A stretch of 42,631 bases of DNA from Didymodactylos carnosus (Eukaryota > Rotifera > Eurotatoria > Philodinida > Philodinidae), in NCBI GenBank assembly GCA_905250885.1, contig CAJNOQ010000715.1, forward strand, positions 1 through 42,631, given 5' to 3'. This document shows, piece by piece, positions 22,585 to 33,963 of this stretch; position 1 is the first letter of the stretch, and each line of letters opens with the position of its first letter. A model generated the notes under the pieces. That model did no database searches. It was not told the DNA's origin and was given only the letters and a program-made list of their open reading frames with translations. A program made the translations under genes and the position numbers.

Positions 22585-24862
22585 GTAGGAGATATAATTA
22601 TAGGCTAAGACGTAATTAAAGACTAAGTTGTTAAATTAGAATAGTATTCAGTTTCTGGAGAAAAAAAATAGTAGTTTTTATACTTGAGAATGGTTATAAG
22701 AAGTTATATGAATTATATAAGAAACTTTCTTAAAAATCTGATTTTAGACACAATAGTTGATAGATGAGAAATTCATTTCCGCTTCATTAACAAATTTATT
22801 CATTATTCAATAGCTATTATCTCGTTTTGACTCTACTTGAATGAAAAGATTTTGTGAACTCATATTCTTGTCATAAGAATTCTACAAAAATAAGATGTTT
22901 GGATACAACAAATATTAAGTATTTCCTATTTGTACTAGAATAACCAAGAAGTTTGACTTGAGAATTTTGATTATTAGCAATAGTCGAATTACAATCCATA
23001 ATGAGTATCTTAAGTATAAGTTCTTGCTCATTTCATTAAAATTCATGTCATTGAGACGTTAAAAGTCAGTATGATGTTGACATTGAAACGTTTGTCATAA
23101 AAAGGCACGAGCACTAATAGAGATTTATTAATAGCCGTAACCGTTTTCGAAGATCATGTACTGTATCATTATGTTGAAGAGGTTTTTTGAGTAATTACAC
23201 TGGTAAAACAGGAACTCTGTAAAAACAATATGACAGAGAAATTTTTAGCTCATTGGATGTTAAAAAAGTATTAGTGATGTTTGGATTCCATCGACTATAA
23301 ATGACGTATAAGCAATGAAGAAAATGAGAAATTTTATCAACTATTTCTTAATCAGAACCTATTAAACTTTAGTTGTTAACAGAGGCTTTCGTAATACATC
23401 TTTTATAATTAAAAACACATAAACTTTAGTCTGTTAAATCTTGATGCTAAGGATGAAAAATGCTTTAAACAAAGATAAAATTGTACTTGAATAAGTTCAT
23501 TCAGGAAAGAGAAGTCATTTTGGTAGCTTTGAATGAATACAGGATGGAATTTGTTTGTTTGCTACAATAATTTTTTTTTTCTTGATATACAAAAATTGCA
23601 TTTAAAGTATAAATAAGAGATTAAAAGAATGGATTAATGAATAAAAGTTTCTGATTAAATTAAATCATATCTCATATGTTCATTTCAATTATAAATAAAC
23701 CAGATGATAGATGATTATATTTATATTGAAAAAACTTTTTTGCTCTTAGTTTTTTTTTCTCTCATCATCTGAGTATTTTCTCTAAAGCAGAGAATTAGTT
23801 TAACTTGTCAATTTTCATTTTTATCAAAGATAAACATATTTTACTGCTGTACGTGTTCCATCATACGTTAAGTGCTGCTTTTTTGAATTTCTCTTAGAGA
23901 GAGAGAGAGAGAGAGAGAGATGTTCTGTCTCTTCGGTTTCGTTTACGTATTTCACAACTTACAGATATACCAGTGCTCTAAAAAAACAGATCATTGGGCG
24001 AGAGAGAGAAAAGAAAAAAATTGCTAATACGATTTGACTTCATCTCATCAGACTTGTTCATCTTACCCACAATATACATTATATCGAAAAATTGGGGAAA
24101 ATGCTGAAGAATTTTGAGCGAAAGTGATTAGTGCCATCATTTTTCCTATGTACAAATTTTGAACAAAAATTAATTTTGCAACGAATTTATGCGATTATAA
24201 AGCGACTAGATTTTCAAAATGTTTGTGTTTTCATAATCCGCAGAATCTCAGCTGAAAAATGATGATACACAATTTGCTACTGCTCGAAACTTGAAATAAA
24301 GAGATTTCCAAATATTTAGGTTTTAGTATGAAATAATGGTTATGAAAATGCATAGAGCGATTTCAGTGCACAATGATATTCATTAAAGAATTGTTTTTTT
24401 GTGTAAAGTTTTTTTTATATAAAGGACAAGTGACAGTACTTTACTCAAACTTCTCCAATGTTTCCTTCCTTCCTCAATATGCCGTTAATGACAGTGAGAT
24501 TAACAAGTTTACATACAGATGGACATATATGCGTTTTTTTGAAACACACTAGAAGTTTTCTCAACAACTCTTATTAATTTCAATGGATTGCGCATTTCTC
24601 ACAACGTCACTTTAGTAAAAAGTAAAAAATCTTCGGACAATTTTGTATTTTCGCCCACACCTAATTAGACGAACAATATTGAATTTACAAGTTAACAGCC
24701 AAATAGAAGATCATGGTGTTCTATTGCCTGTAACTGTGTGATGATTAATTTGACAAATTAATGTTTTATCTTCACAAATTCTAAGAAAGAAAACAGAAAA
24801 AAGTAAATTTTGTCGCGTGTGTTTCACCTGTGGTCCCTTGAGTAATGTGAAGTACGTAAGTA
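22585..24862. other. Intronic/intergenic DNA, nothing recognised
   Basis: AT-rich sequence with no supported frame. It has a (GA)n run at about 23898-23921 and an S/R-poor region otherwise free of repeats that I can identify. Confidence 0.4.
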
Positions 24863-25024
24863 CACTCCTAAAAAACAAGTGCTTCGACAGCTAAAAAGGA
24901 CACTTTGATGAACAATGAGTGGGACACTTCAAGCATAAAATTGTGTCCCGTCGAAAAAAGTACCACGCTGTAGGCTATTTTAAGCGCCCCAATCATCGCC
25001 TGATGGGTCCTTGCTTTTTCAGTG
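24863..25024. mobile_element. Small TA-flanked MITE (162 bp)
   Basis: The left end is CACTCCTAAAAAACAAG; the right end, reverse-complemented, is CACTGAAAAAGCAAGG. TA lies on both sides (24861-24862, 25025-25026). The interior has GTGTCC/GGACAC words in both orientations. It is non-coding and of the same CACT...AGTG type as its neighbour 170 bases to the right. Confidence 0.6.
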
Positions 25025-25196
25025 TACATACACACGTGTACTTGTATGGTAATAGGAAGAAGTAGTTAATGTACGCTTTGGGCATTTGCATGCAGAAAAC
25101 TAAGAAATTCTTGTTCTCCATGATTTTCCGCATTTTTAACACACGAACCGAATCTTGATGCGAATGGAAATTTCCATGATAGAAATATGCAACATA

Positions 25197-25494
25197 CACT
25201 GTAAAAAGTAAAGTGTGCCCGGGGCACACTGAATGTGCACATCATGTTGGACAGCTTTTGCACACTGAAAACGGCTTGTTCAGTGTGCCTGTAACACACT
25301 GGAATTACACATATAGCTTCCACAGGCAGAACGAGAAAAAAAGACCAAAGAGAAGAATAATTCTTCCGTTTTTTATCCATAGAGAAACGCAAGATAAAAA
25401 TTCAGATTACACATTGACAATTTGCACATCACTTTGGACTCGAAATGCACACTTGGGAATACATACCAGCAGGCACACTTTATCTTTTACAGTG
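25197..25494. mobile_element. TA-flanked MITE (298 bp), CACTGTAAAA ends
   Basis: Inverted ends: CACTGTAAAAAGTAAAGTGT against the reverse complement of the right end, CACTGTAAAAGATAAAGTGT, two differences in 20. TA borders both sides (25195-25196 and 25495-25496). The interior repeats GTGCCC/GGGCAC, GCACACTGA and TGCACATCA words in both orientations. Overlapping frames on both strands follow from this symmetry and are not genes. TA duplication and CACTG ends fit a Tc1/mariner-mobilised MITE (inference). Confidence 0.8.
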
Positions 25495-25912
25495 TACACT
25501 AAAATCCTCCCATTGTTTGTTTTGATTGAAGTCGATTGAGTCTGAAATGTGAACAAACCCAAGGAAATTTAAACAGTATAAACGGTTTTGTACATTAATT
25601 TCATGTGCCTTTATTGATGATAACTCTTCTGTCGAACCGACGCCTTAAAAGGCAGAGACCGTAAATCAAAAATGTTTACTGTGGATTTGTTTCGCCGCCA
25701 CATCAGTAGTGGTTTGAAATTGCGTTAAAAAAGAGAAGTGTTGTGTTGCAAATAATATCTGGCACTTGTACTGTAAATGTATAAATGTTGAATATTAGTG
25801 TCTTTTCGATGTTTAAAATCATTGGTATGGTGCAGACAATTAAATGGTCCTCGTGCTTCTGCTAAGTTGACAGTTAGTCAACAACTGATCTTATGGTACC
25901 TGTCTTATTGAA

Positions 25913-26170
25913 ATGGCACAAAAAAGAACTTCGAAAAATGTTGATTTTTCTAAAGTATGTTGCCAAGTGGATTATACAGAAGATAGCAACTATGTTGCCA
26001 TCAGTTTCAGATACTTTTGATCAAAAATAATGGAGATGATGATTCAGATCAGAAAACGCACGATGCACAAAACGTGCCGTCAGATATTTTAAAAGACGAT
26101 GATACTATTGCTGTATTGAAAAAATCGACTAAAGTAGAGCAGATCACAATTTTCTCATCTTGGAATAAAT
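25913..26170 (+). pseudogene. Possible broken gene fragment
   Basis: An ATG frame reads MAQKRTSKNVDFSKVCCQVD and on through YTEDSNYVAISF to a TGA. A second frame, offset by a small shift, continues NNGDDDSDQKTHDAQNV, then DDDTIAVLKKSTKVEQITIF to TAA at 26168-26170. Both halves read like protein, so one frameshift may have broken a short gene. I recognise no family, and chance is not excluded. Confidence 0.25.
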
Positions 26171-26506
26171 AAAATTTATCATCTTTTTTTGTAAAAGCAT
26201 TGTTGTTTTTCCGAAAAAAAATGTTCAAGGATTTTTCTCCATGCGAAGAAGCAGCTTGATTCCACTGAAAAGTCAAATTTAATCTAAATACGGGTTGCTT
26301 TATAATTAAAAATTTTGTGTGCATCTATAATACTTTGTTTGGTTCAGGCTAAAAATCTCTCAGAGATTCTTACTATTTCAATCACTAAATATGGCAATAA
26401 GGAGGATATTTTCAACTATAAACTAATTTATTGCTAGAAGAAAATTATAGAAGAAATAGTGGAGTATATTTTTCAACCTCGCGAAAAAATTTCAAGTATG
26501 AGTGCA

Positions 26507-27529
26507 AGTAAGGTGCCGGCAATTCAAAAGGATAGTATGTCTTTTTGGGTGCGGTCGGATAGTACTTATCGAGTTATCTAGAAAAAACTCGATTTCAGGT
26601 TTTCGGAAGACAGTTTTTGGCGAAAAAATTTTGACATATTGATGTTTTGAAAATGGTAAAAAATGAGGAAATTTTTGAACGATAAACTTTTATGTGTGGT
26701 CATCTTTTCAAATTCCCAAACCATTTTTTCTTATTTTTCATTGAAAATTGAGTCCAGAAAGCTAATTTTGGAAATTTTAGACACTAAAATGGACTCAGAA
26801 TCTGCGAAACACGAATAGAATGATAAAGGGGCTGACTCTCATTCAATTTTGAAAATCTATCTAGTCCTAGAATTTAAGAGCTAGAATTCTTTCTTTTACT
26901 TCATTCTGCTCGCCATACTTGTGAGAAAAGTTAAGTATCTTTTTTGAAAAATTTTGTTTCGTTGTGAGAAATTCAATTTTTTCTAAATTAGTGAACAATG
27001 AAATTGGACTCGTATTTTGCCGTTTCTTTATCAAAATTCAACTTTTTGATAAAAATAATGTCATTTTCGGAATCTGCGTTAAAAACTGAGTTGAAACAGG
27101 TATGTTTCAGAATTTTTAGACTAGTCTAAATTTTTAGGGGCGTGCTTACTGGAGGGTTGCGGGATGGTCATCCTCCTGCTTTCGGAAAAGTTTCTGTTTT
27201 GTGTCTTTCGCTCTTCAAAAAAATATCTTTTTTGGAAGAACGAAAAAATTTTTTTCGGCGGGATCACCGTCCTACTCTGAGATGCTAGATACGCCTCGGC
27301 AGATTTTTCCGTTTTTCTCGATTTTCTCAAAAACAGAAAACTCATAGTTTTCACCCGAAATCCAAAATTATCTAAAAATTTCGAAACACTGTTTCAACTT
27401 AATTTTTAACACTGATTCCGAAAACTTGAAATCGATTTTTTTCTAGATAATTAGATAAGTACTATCCAATCACATTAAAAAAAACGAAAAATAAAATATG
27501 CTCTCTTTTTGAATTGCCGGTACCTTACT
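26507..27529. mobile_element. 1.0-kb inverted-repeat element with about 95-bp termini
   Basis: The left end is AGTAAGGTGCCGGCAATTCA; the right end, reverse-complemented, is AGTAAGGTACCGGCAATTCA. Similarity continues inward through GGATAGTACTTATC, TTATCTAGAAAAAA, TCGATTTCA and GTTTTCGGAA. A second inverted pair lies inside: about 27064-27120 against 27360-27425, sharing CGGAATC, TTAAAAA and GTTGAAACAG. No transposase frame is present. I found no target duplication, so the exact ends are approximate. Confidence 0.7.
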
Positions 27530-29212
27530 GGAAATAGTGCTCAACTTGATCTCGTACTCGCTCATCTCTGATAGCATTTTTTCAAAATAGAGCAGAAACA
27601 AGATCTAAGTAGATCGGTTCCTGCATCTCTGTAATACTACAGTGTCTTTGTAGAAGGTACTAAAATAGATAAGTTCGGATTTCGAGTAGTTTACGAACGA
27701 ACTAGCTAGTATTCTACACAAACAAATGTAATTAATGAAGAACAATATTTTTTAAAAATTAGCAGAACTAAACAAACGGAATGTTATGCAAAACTGAACT
27801 AAAGTACAAACGTTGAAGAAATAAGCTGAAAGGATATTAGCGAGTTAATAAAATGTTCTGTGTCTCTGTACTGAAATGTTTTTATAATAATGTTCTTTAA
27901 CATATGTAATACACTTAATCATGACTCACATACCGTAACGCAGATCGTCTATCGAGAATCGCTTAATTATCGTTAGTGCGCCTATAACTCAGGTCATAAA
28001 TAGAATAATAATTATGCTAGAAAAAAGCAATATTTACAATATACCTCTCGAACTATCGCTCGGATAGAATTTCGTCTGCAGAAAGGGAACATCTACATAC
28101 TATAACAAACATAAAGTTCCATGGAATTATATTGATCAGACGAAGCGTTGATAGAGAAGTGTCTGTGACAAAGTTTGTATTTTATGTATTTTTAAATTGT
28201 CGATTTTACTAAAATCTTAATCTGGCCTCGAGCTATAGCTAATGCGAGACAGGGTAAAAAAGAGAAACAATGAACGAATATCATTCTTCAACCCAATCGC
28301 GATAAAAATGAAACATCCTTAACATTATGAATTTTCAACACGCATTAGACGATTACGGAGGATATTTAAACTAGCTTAGAAAAAAACAAGCATAAAAAAA
28401 AGGATGTTTCAAGACAAGTTCATTTAGTCTCGTGTCTCTTTTCCATCAGACATGATCACATCATGATAAACGACTGTTAGTCTTTGTTAATCAACTTGAT
28501 ATTTTAACATGTACTTGCGGATCCCTTGAAACTTTCATAAAAATGTAACAACACGTGTAACATGAACTTCATGTAATGAAACTCAAAGTAATGATGCTGT
28601 TTAACGTAATAATCATCATTTTTTAGTTCAAAAGTGAAAACTATAAGTGTTTTAGCTTAGATAGATATACTATTTAGGATATATATTTTGGATATTTTAG
28701 GTATGCTGGACTTTCATTAAAATATTTTCAAGATTTGTGATTTTCATTTTAAAATTGTGGAATTTCAGTAAAACTTTTTTAATGAAAGTCCATACTCTTC
28801 CAGATTTTAATGAGAAACACATTTCAGAAAAGACCTTTTAATGAAAGTCAGATATTCTATAATTGTTTCATTGTAAACTAAAATCATTCTTCTTTTATGA
28901 ACATAAAGAACATAATCGATGAAAATGTTTATACTCAATGTGTTCATAGTCATCATTTAGTTTATGTATGACATACATGACACAAACATGGTTGCATGAC
29001 AATACATCATTAAATATCCGTTGATAAAGAAAGTAGACAAGTAACTTCTTTCAGTTATAAAATGTTTGTTATAATATCAATAGTAGTATTTAGTTCAGAC
29101 TATAAATGCTTTTTTTTTTTGAAGATAAATTTAGAAAGAAATCTAATATAAGATTCGATTTTTCTAGTTATTGGATGCAAAGAAATTTTTTTCTCCTCAT
29201 ATATTTCGCGTA
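27530..29212. other. Intronic/intergenic DNA with two small inverted repeats
   Basis: There is no gene. A 12-base inverted pair TGAAACATCCTT / AAGGATGTTTCA spans 28309-28411. The word GACTTTCATTAAAA occurs near 28709, inverted at about 28779-28792, and again inverted at about 28835-28848, suggesting a roughly 90-bp foldback plus a stray end. Confidence 0.45.
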
Positions 29213-29351
29213 ATGAGTATGGACTGTTTTCAGTTATGTAAACATATCACAAAAAGTCGTTCATTAAAAATTCTCCCGAGTTACAATTATTCTTTTTTAC
29301 GTTTTATCAATAATAACGAATTTAGTCAAAAGGGGAAAAAGAATATGAATA
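29213..29351 (+). CDS. Candidate alternative first exon (C) of the SYT12-like gene
   Basis: An ATG frame (MSMDCFQLCKHITKSRSLKI...) of 46 codons plus one base ends at donor ATGAATA|GTAAGTATT, which is strong and in phase 1. It would join the acceptor at 30078-30079 as A|GA (Arg). No acceptor-like site upstream is in the right phase, so it would have to be a first exon. It is short, cysteine-containing and basic, without the RRxSxP pattern of the other two candidates. An in-frame stop lies just upstream. Confidence 0.35.
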
Positions 29352-30079
29352 GTAAGTATTAATAGCTATGTAGGTTTTCTATACCTTTTTCCTTTTCCTG
29401 TATTTTCTCTCTCTTTCTGTCTTCCTCTCCCTCTCTCATATACACAAATATTTTTAAACTAGCGCTATCTCCATTATAATCGGATATATTAATTATTTAA
29501 ACTAATTTAGAAATGCATTTTTTCCCTCTTATTCTCTCTTTTCATTCAAAAACTTGATGTTGTTATCACAGACTGTAAACCCACTTATTTTTGGGAACCA
29601 TTATTGATTATGCGCCGTGAAGAAAAAAAAGATTGTTCCGATGGCACTCTAACTTTCTGTGTAAAAATCGAAAAAAAAAAATGACAGAGAGAGGGAGAGA
29701 AAAATCACTAACTAGAAAAAAATGGAAAAATAAAATCTAAAAACTGAGAAAAACTCATCAAAAAAAAAAAAAGAGCAGTAATAATATATAGTGTGTGCCG
29801 AGTTCGGTTCAGTGATCAACAGTAAGTTGTTGTTGTTATGTAGAGGACTCATTATGAAGTTGTCGACACTAATCGAATTGAGACAAATCAATATCTCTCT
29901 CTTACTTTCTTATTCTATCTGTAAAATAAAGCATACTGTTATACTTCTTGAACAGATGTTCTCCGATTTTTTTCTGCTTTTGTGTACAGTTTCAACAGTT
30001 TGTCTTATTTTTTTTTTCTAATTCTTGAACGAAATTTGCGAATAATTGAGTTTAACTTTATTATTATTTATTTATTCAG
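29352..30079. other. Intron and possible non-coding first exon (D)
   Basis: A fourth strong donor, ATCAACA|GTAAGTTG, follows 29820. The frame before it has no ATG back to a TAA. It could only act as a 5' UTR exon, with translation starting at the internal ATG 30148 (MKDIYSG) of the next exon. Confidence 0.3.
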
Positions 30080-31492
30080 GAACACCTCCTGTGGTGCCTT
30101 CACCTCGTTTGAGTAATCAATCGAATTATTCTTCTTCGTCCAATGCTATGAAAGATATTTACTCCGGTGATAATAATAATCAAATTGACAATTCTAGAAA
30201 AATGTCTATGCCAAATAGAGGACGAAGACCTTCAATGTTTGATCCTATCGATCCAACAGAATTACAAGCAGCTTTATATGCTACGGCTATCGCAGTATGT
30301 ACATATTTTAAATTTATATGATTTTTAAAAAATTAGTAGATTAATTCTTTGTTGACAACCTCCTCGGATTCAAACTTTTGTTGAATATAATATGAATTTT
30401 TTTTTCTTAATGTTATTTAGAAATCAAATTCTCCAACTTGTCAAAGTAGTGATGAAGATCAGAATCATGCTCATATTCAATGTTCAATATCGTATGATCG
30501 AGATAATGGTCGAATTCAAATTGATAATATTTCTTTTGATAATATTTTTTCTCTTGAATCATTATCACAACAAGGTCCTCAATATACACCATGTGATCCA
30601 GTAATACCTAATTTATCATTTTATTGTCGTTTTCGTTTACATCCTGAACGACGTTCATTATTTCAAACAAAAATTATTCGTCTCAATCGAACATCACAAT
30701 CACATTTATTCGATGATGAATTGATATTTGAAATAAAACCAGAATTATTACTGAATCATTCAATTGAAATATTGATGTATACTATAGGTAAAAAAAATTT
30801 CAAAGATGTTCGAGTGGGAATAGCACGTATTAATCTACAAGAATTATACGAATGTGATCGTGTTCGAGTTAGAAAAGTATTGAATGAAATTGAAAATAAT
30901 ACAAATCAGGTTAGTAGATCACATTTTTAAATTATTCTTTAAAAGTTTAAGTCTATTTTTTTTGTCTAGGATCCAGATCTAGGAGAATTATTGATATCAA
31001 TGTCATATTTGCCAAGTGCTGGAAAACTAGCTGTAGTCATTGTAGAAGCAAAAAATTTGCGTCCTTTGTCAATTGAAAGTAAATTATTGCCAGGTTAGAA
31101 CAAATAATATTTTTAATCTTAATTATTTGTAACTTTCTTTAGAATATTTCATGTTAATATTTTATTTTTTAGATTCGTGTGTTAAAGTTACATTACTTCG
31201 AGATGGACGAAAAATAAAACGGAAAAAAACGAGTGTACAGCGTTCAAATGACAATCCAACTTTCAATGAAGAATTAGTATTTGAATTACGTAAAGAAGTT
31301 GCTGCTGAAACAATGATTGAAATTCGAGTCGTTCATGAATCATTATCGTGGAAAGAAAATTTAGGATGTGTTCTATTTAGTTCACCATCTTCAACGACAA
31401 AAACCGAAGAAAGTTCGTATTGGAAAACTGTGCTTGACGGTCAATCATTGAAGGCCGAATGGAAAATGTTAAAACCTGTGGTAAACACATAG
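30080..31492 (+). CDS. SYT12: Synaptotagmin-12-like tandem C2 protein, common exons
   Basis: Exons 30080-30294, 30421-30909, 30970-31093 and 31173-31492 (TAG) have clean GT-AG joins. With exon A the product is 505 residues (A numbering): linker 124-224 with basic site RGRRPSMFDP, C2A about 225-355, C2B about 360-500. C2B matches the SYT12 pattern: GELLISMSYLPSAGKLAVVI, VKVTLLRDGRKIKRKKTSV, NDNPTFNEELVFEL. C2A holds LFDDELIFEI and VGIARINLQEL. The loop aspartates that bind calcium in classical synaptotagmins are missing: loop 1 reads RPLSIES, and loop 3 reads VHESLSWKEN. It should therefore bind membranes or partners without calcium, as known for SYT12. No transmembrane helix is visible in any candidate N-terminus, unlike vertebrate SYT12. 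An alternative end is possible: donor GTG|GTAAAC before the stop with acceptor TATTCTAG at 31646. A possible AATAAA lies at 31779. Confidence 0.85.
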
Positions 31493-33963
31493 CTACTTTT
31501 ATAAAAAAAATTAAAAAGAAAAACAGAATTTTTTTAATTTAATTTATTTTTGTTTCTTTGATGTTGTTTAAGAATACCGAGACGTCATATTTGTATTTTT
31601 ATCATAATTAAAATTTTAACATTTCATCATTCTCTTTTTATTCTAGTTATACCAGAATCAGTTCATCATTTCCACTATGCGAGGTACTTAGTCTTCATCA
31701 AGAAACACGGAATCCTTTGTACATTGTCAGTATTTTAAAACACTTGTTATTCCTATGCATTCTTTTATTATGACAAAGAATAAACAAATACAAAACATAA
31801 ACTAACTACTATCTATTTCAAAATAGAATGGTCATAGGTATTTTTGAATAAAAATTAAAAGTAAAAGATAGAGACGTGTGATTTACAGTTTCTGAAAGTA
31901 GACACCTGAAGACATCGAACTAACTGAAAAAATCAATCTGAAACTACTAACTTTCAGATAGTGTACAATGGAGAAATATTGTCTCACTTCCTCAGATGTG
32001 AAAGAAAAGCCTCGATAAAGCAAAAGTATTTTCAATTGTTTTTAAAAGAAGTATTGAGTTTCATGGTGTATAATGCACGCGTTGCAGTATATCTTGGAAG
32101 TTTTAAAGTAATTTTAATCGATTTTGAGTTCTGAATTTTTTAAATTTTCTCTTAAAACGCGAAAATTTCACCTAGTATAGGTTTTTATTAAATTTTTGAA
32201 TTTTTCATCTATTCTAAAGGTCTTCGACCTAAATAATCGGTTGTCTCCATAAGGTATACCATCTAAAGTTAGTAGTGTCAGATTGATTCTCTGATAGATC
32301 GATGCCCTCAGATGCCTACTTTAAGGAACGGCAAACCACACATCTCTCTGTTACCTTCAGTTTTTATTCAAAAACATCTATGACCACCATTCATTCTATT
32401 TTGAAAAAGATTGTCGATAAAAAAATGACTTGCTATGATGAAAGTCATATTACTGGAAACAATTTTGATCTTCAAGTGTATATAGAGCACTTTGTAATTT
32501 GCACGTGGACACTACAACAGAAAAACATTAAATAAATAAGTTGTGTAATAAAAAAATAACTTACCGAGATCGTCGTACTTATTTTCGATTTTTATTCATG
32601 TGGTTCACCTTGTGTCAACGAGTGCTCTCGCTAAGAACTGTATTTTCAAAAATGGGGCATCAATTATACTTCATACATAAAAATCGACTTTTTTGTTCGA
32701 CGAAAACTCTATGAAGTCACATTTATTTGAGTAGACGATTCAGTTTGTTTTGATGCAAATGAAACCGTTTTAATCTCTCTCAAAATAAGTGGCCTCTAGT
32801 TTGACAAACAGGACTCTTAGCACTTTGGTAAGAAGTGATAGCAGAGTTTCGTTTTTGTTTGTCACACATAAAAGCCGAGTGTAACTCAAACTTAAAAGTT
32901 CAAGTAAATACGATGAACGATATTGATATCTACATTTAGAAAGATAGCACAGAGGAGAGCACCCGCTTCCAGTCGGTTCCCATGAATAGGAATCATCTAG
33001 TTGCGTGTTTAAAAAATGAAATGAAGTAGGTGCCTTTTATAGATGCACACGATTATTGCACAACCGGGGTGAAAATCGAAAAACATTTTTTCTTTTTTCC
33101 ATTTCTATGTGTTGCGTAAACGAAGACAAAGATAAAATACAATACAAAATACACATTTCATAGCAAAAGAGAAATAAAATAAAGCTTCGACCGTAGTTAC
33201 ACGAAAGGAATGAAAAAAAATAATGCGACATCATTATTACATACAGACAACGTCTTTAACCTTAGGCATTCCGCGAAAGAAATTTTATAGCTATGTTGCA
33301 TATGCTTTTTCGTTCTATCGATTTAACGAAAAAAAAGGACTTGAGGAACACATGTTATGAAAACAACAGAACACAAAGAGAGAGATATAATTGTTTTTAC
33401 ATATGCAGCCTTTGGACGCTCAAGAGGAAAAATAACGACATTCAACAGGTTAGCAACAAAAGACAACGATAGATGTTATTGTTTGAATAGAAGCGAAATA
33501 AGGTCTATTTTCAACAACTTCTAAAACTTGAACTGTCGAAGAGCACCAGATTTTAATTTCATACAAATCGAGACTCGTATATACATGAACCTAGCATCGA
33601 AATTGACAATAATAATTTTCTTATAATATGACAAAATAACGCATATTTTTGAGTGTCTTTCCGTTTAAAAGAATATAGCAAAAAAATGTTGTTTGACTTT
33701 GAATTCTTGAGAATAAAATTGTTTTTAATTGTTGCTCCTTAATATTATCCAAATCTTTAACGACCCAAATTTTGTTTTTCATTTCTATGTCTATGCTTTA
33801 TTGGCCGTGGCATTACGGAAGTGCGAAAATCTTTTATTTTCTATGTTTTGTACATGTGCATAGTGTTTACGGTTTACGAACGACATAATTTGTGCATTTA
33901 TCACGACAGAACAAAACAAATAAATAAACAAACAAATATGGTCACATTATATCTATATCAATC
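31493..33963. other. Intergenic between SYT12-like and the cyclase gene
   Basis: The left few hundred bases are probably the 3' UTR of the SYT12-like gene. A 77-codon frame at 32302-32535 has no recognisable homology. I see nothing else I can support. Confidence 0.4.

Noticed and set aside
25066-25539. Overlapping 108-codon frames on both strands
   Set aside because: Mirror frames produced by the palindromic MITE at 25197-25494.
32302-32535. 77-codon frame after the SYT12-like gene
   Set aside because: No homology, no splice context; plausible as chance in AT-rich DNA.
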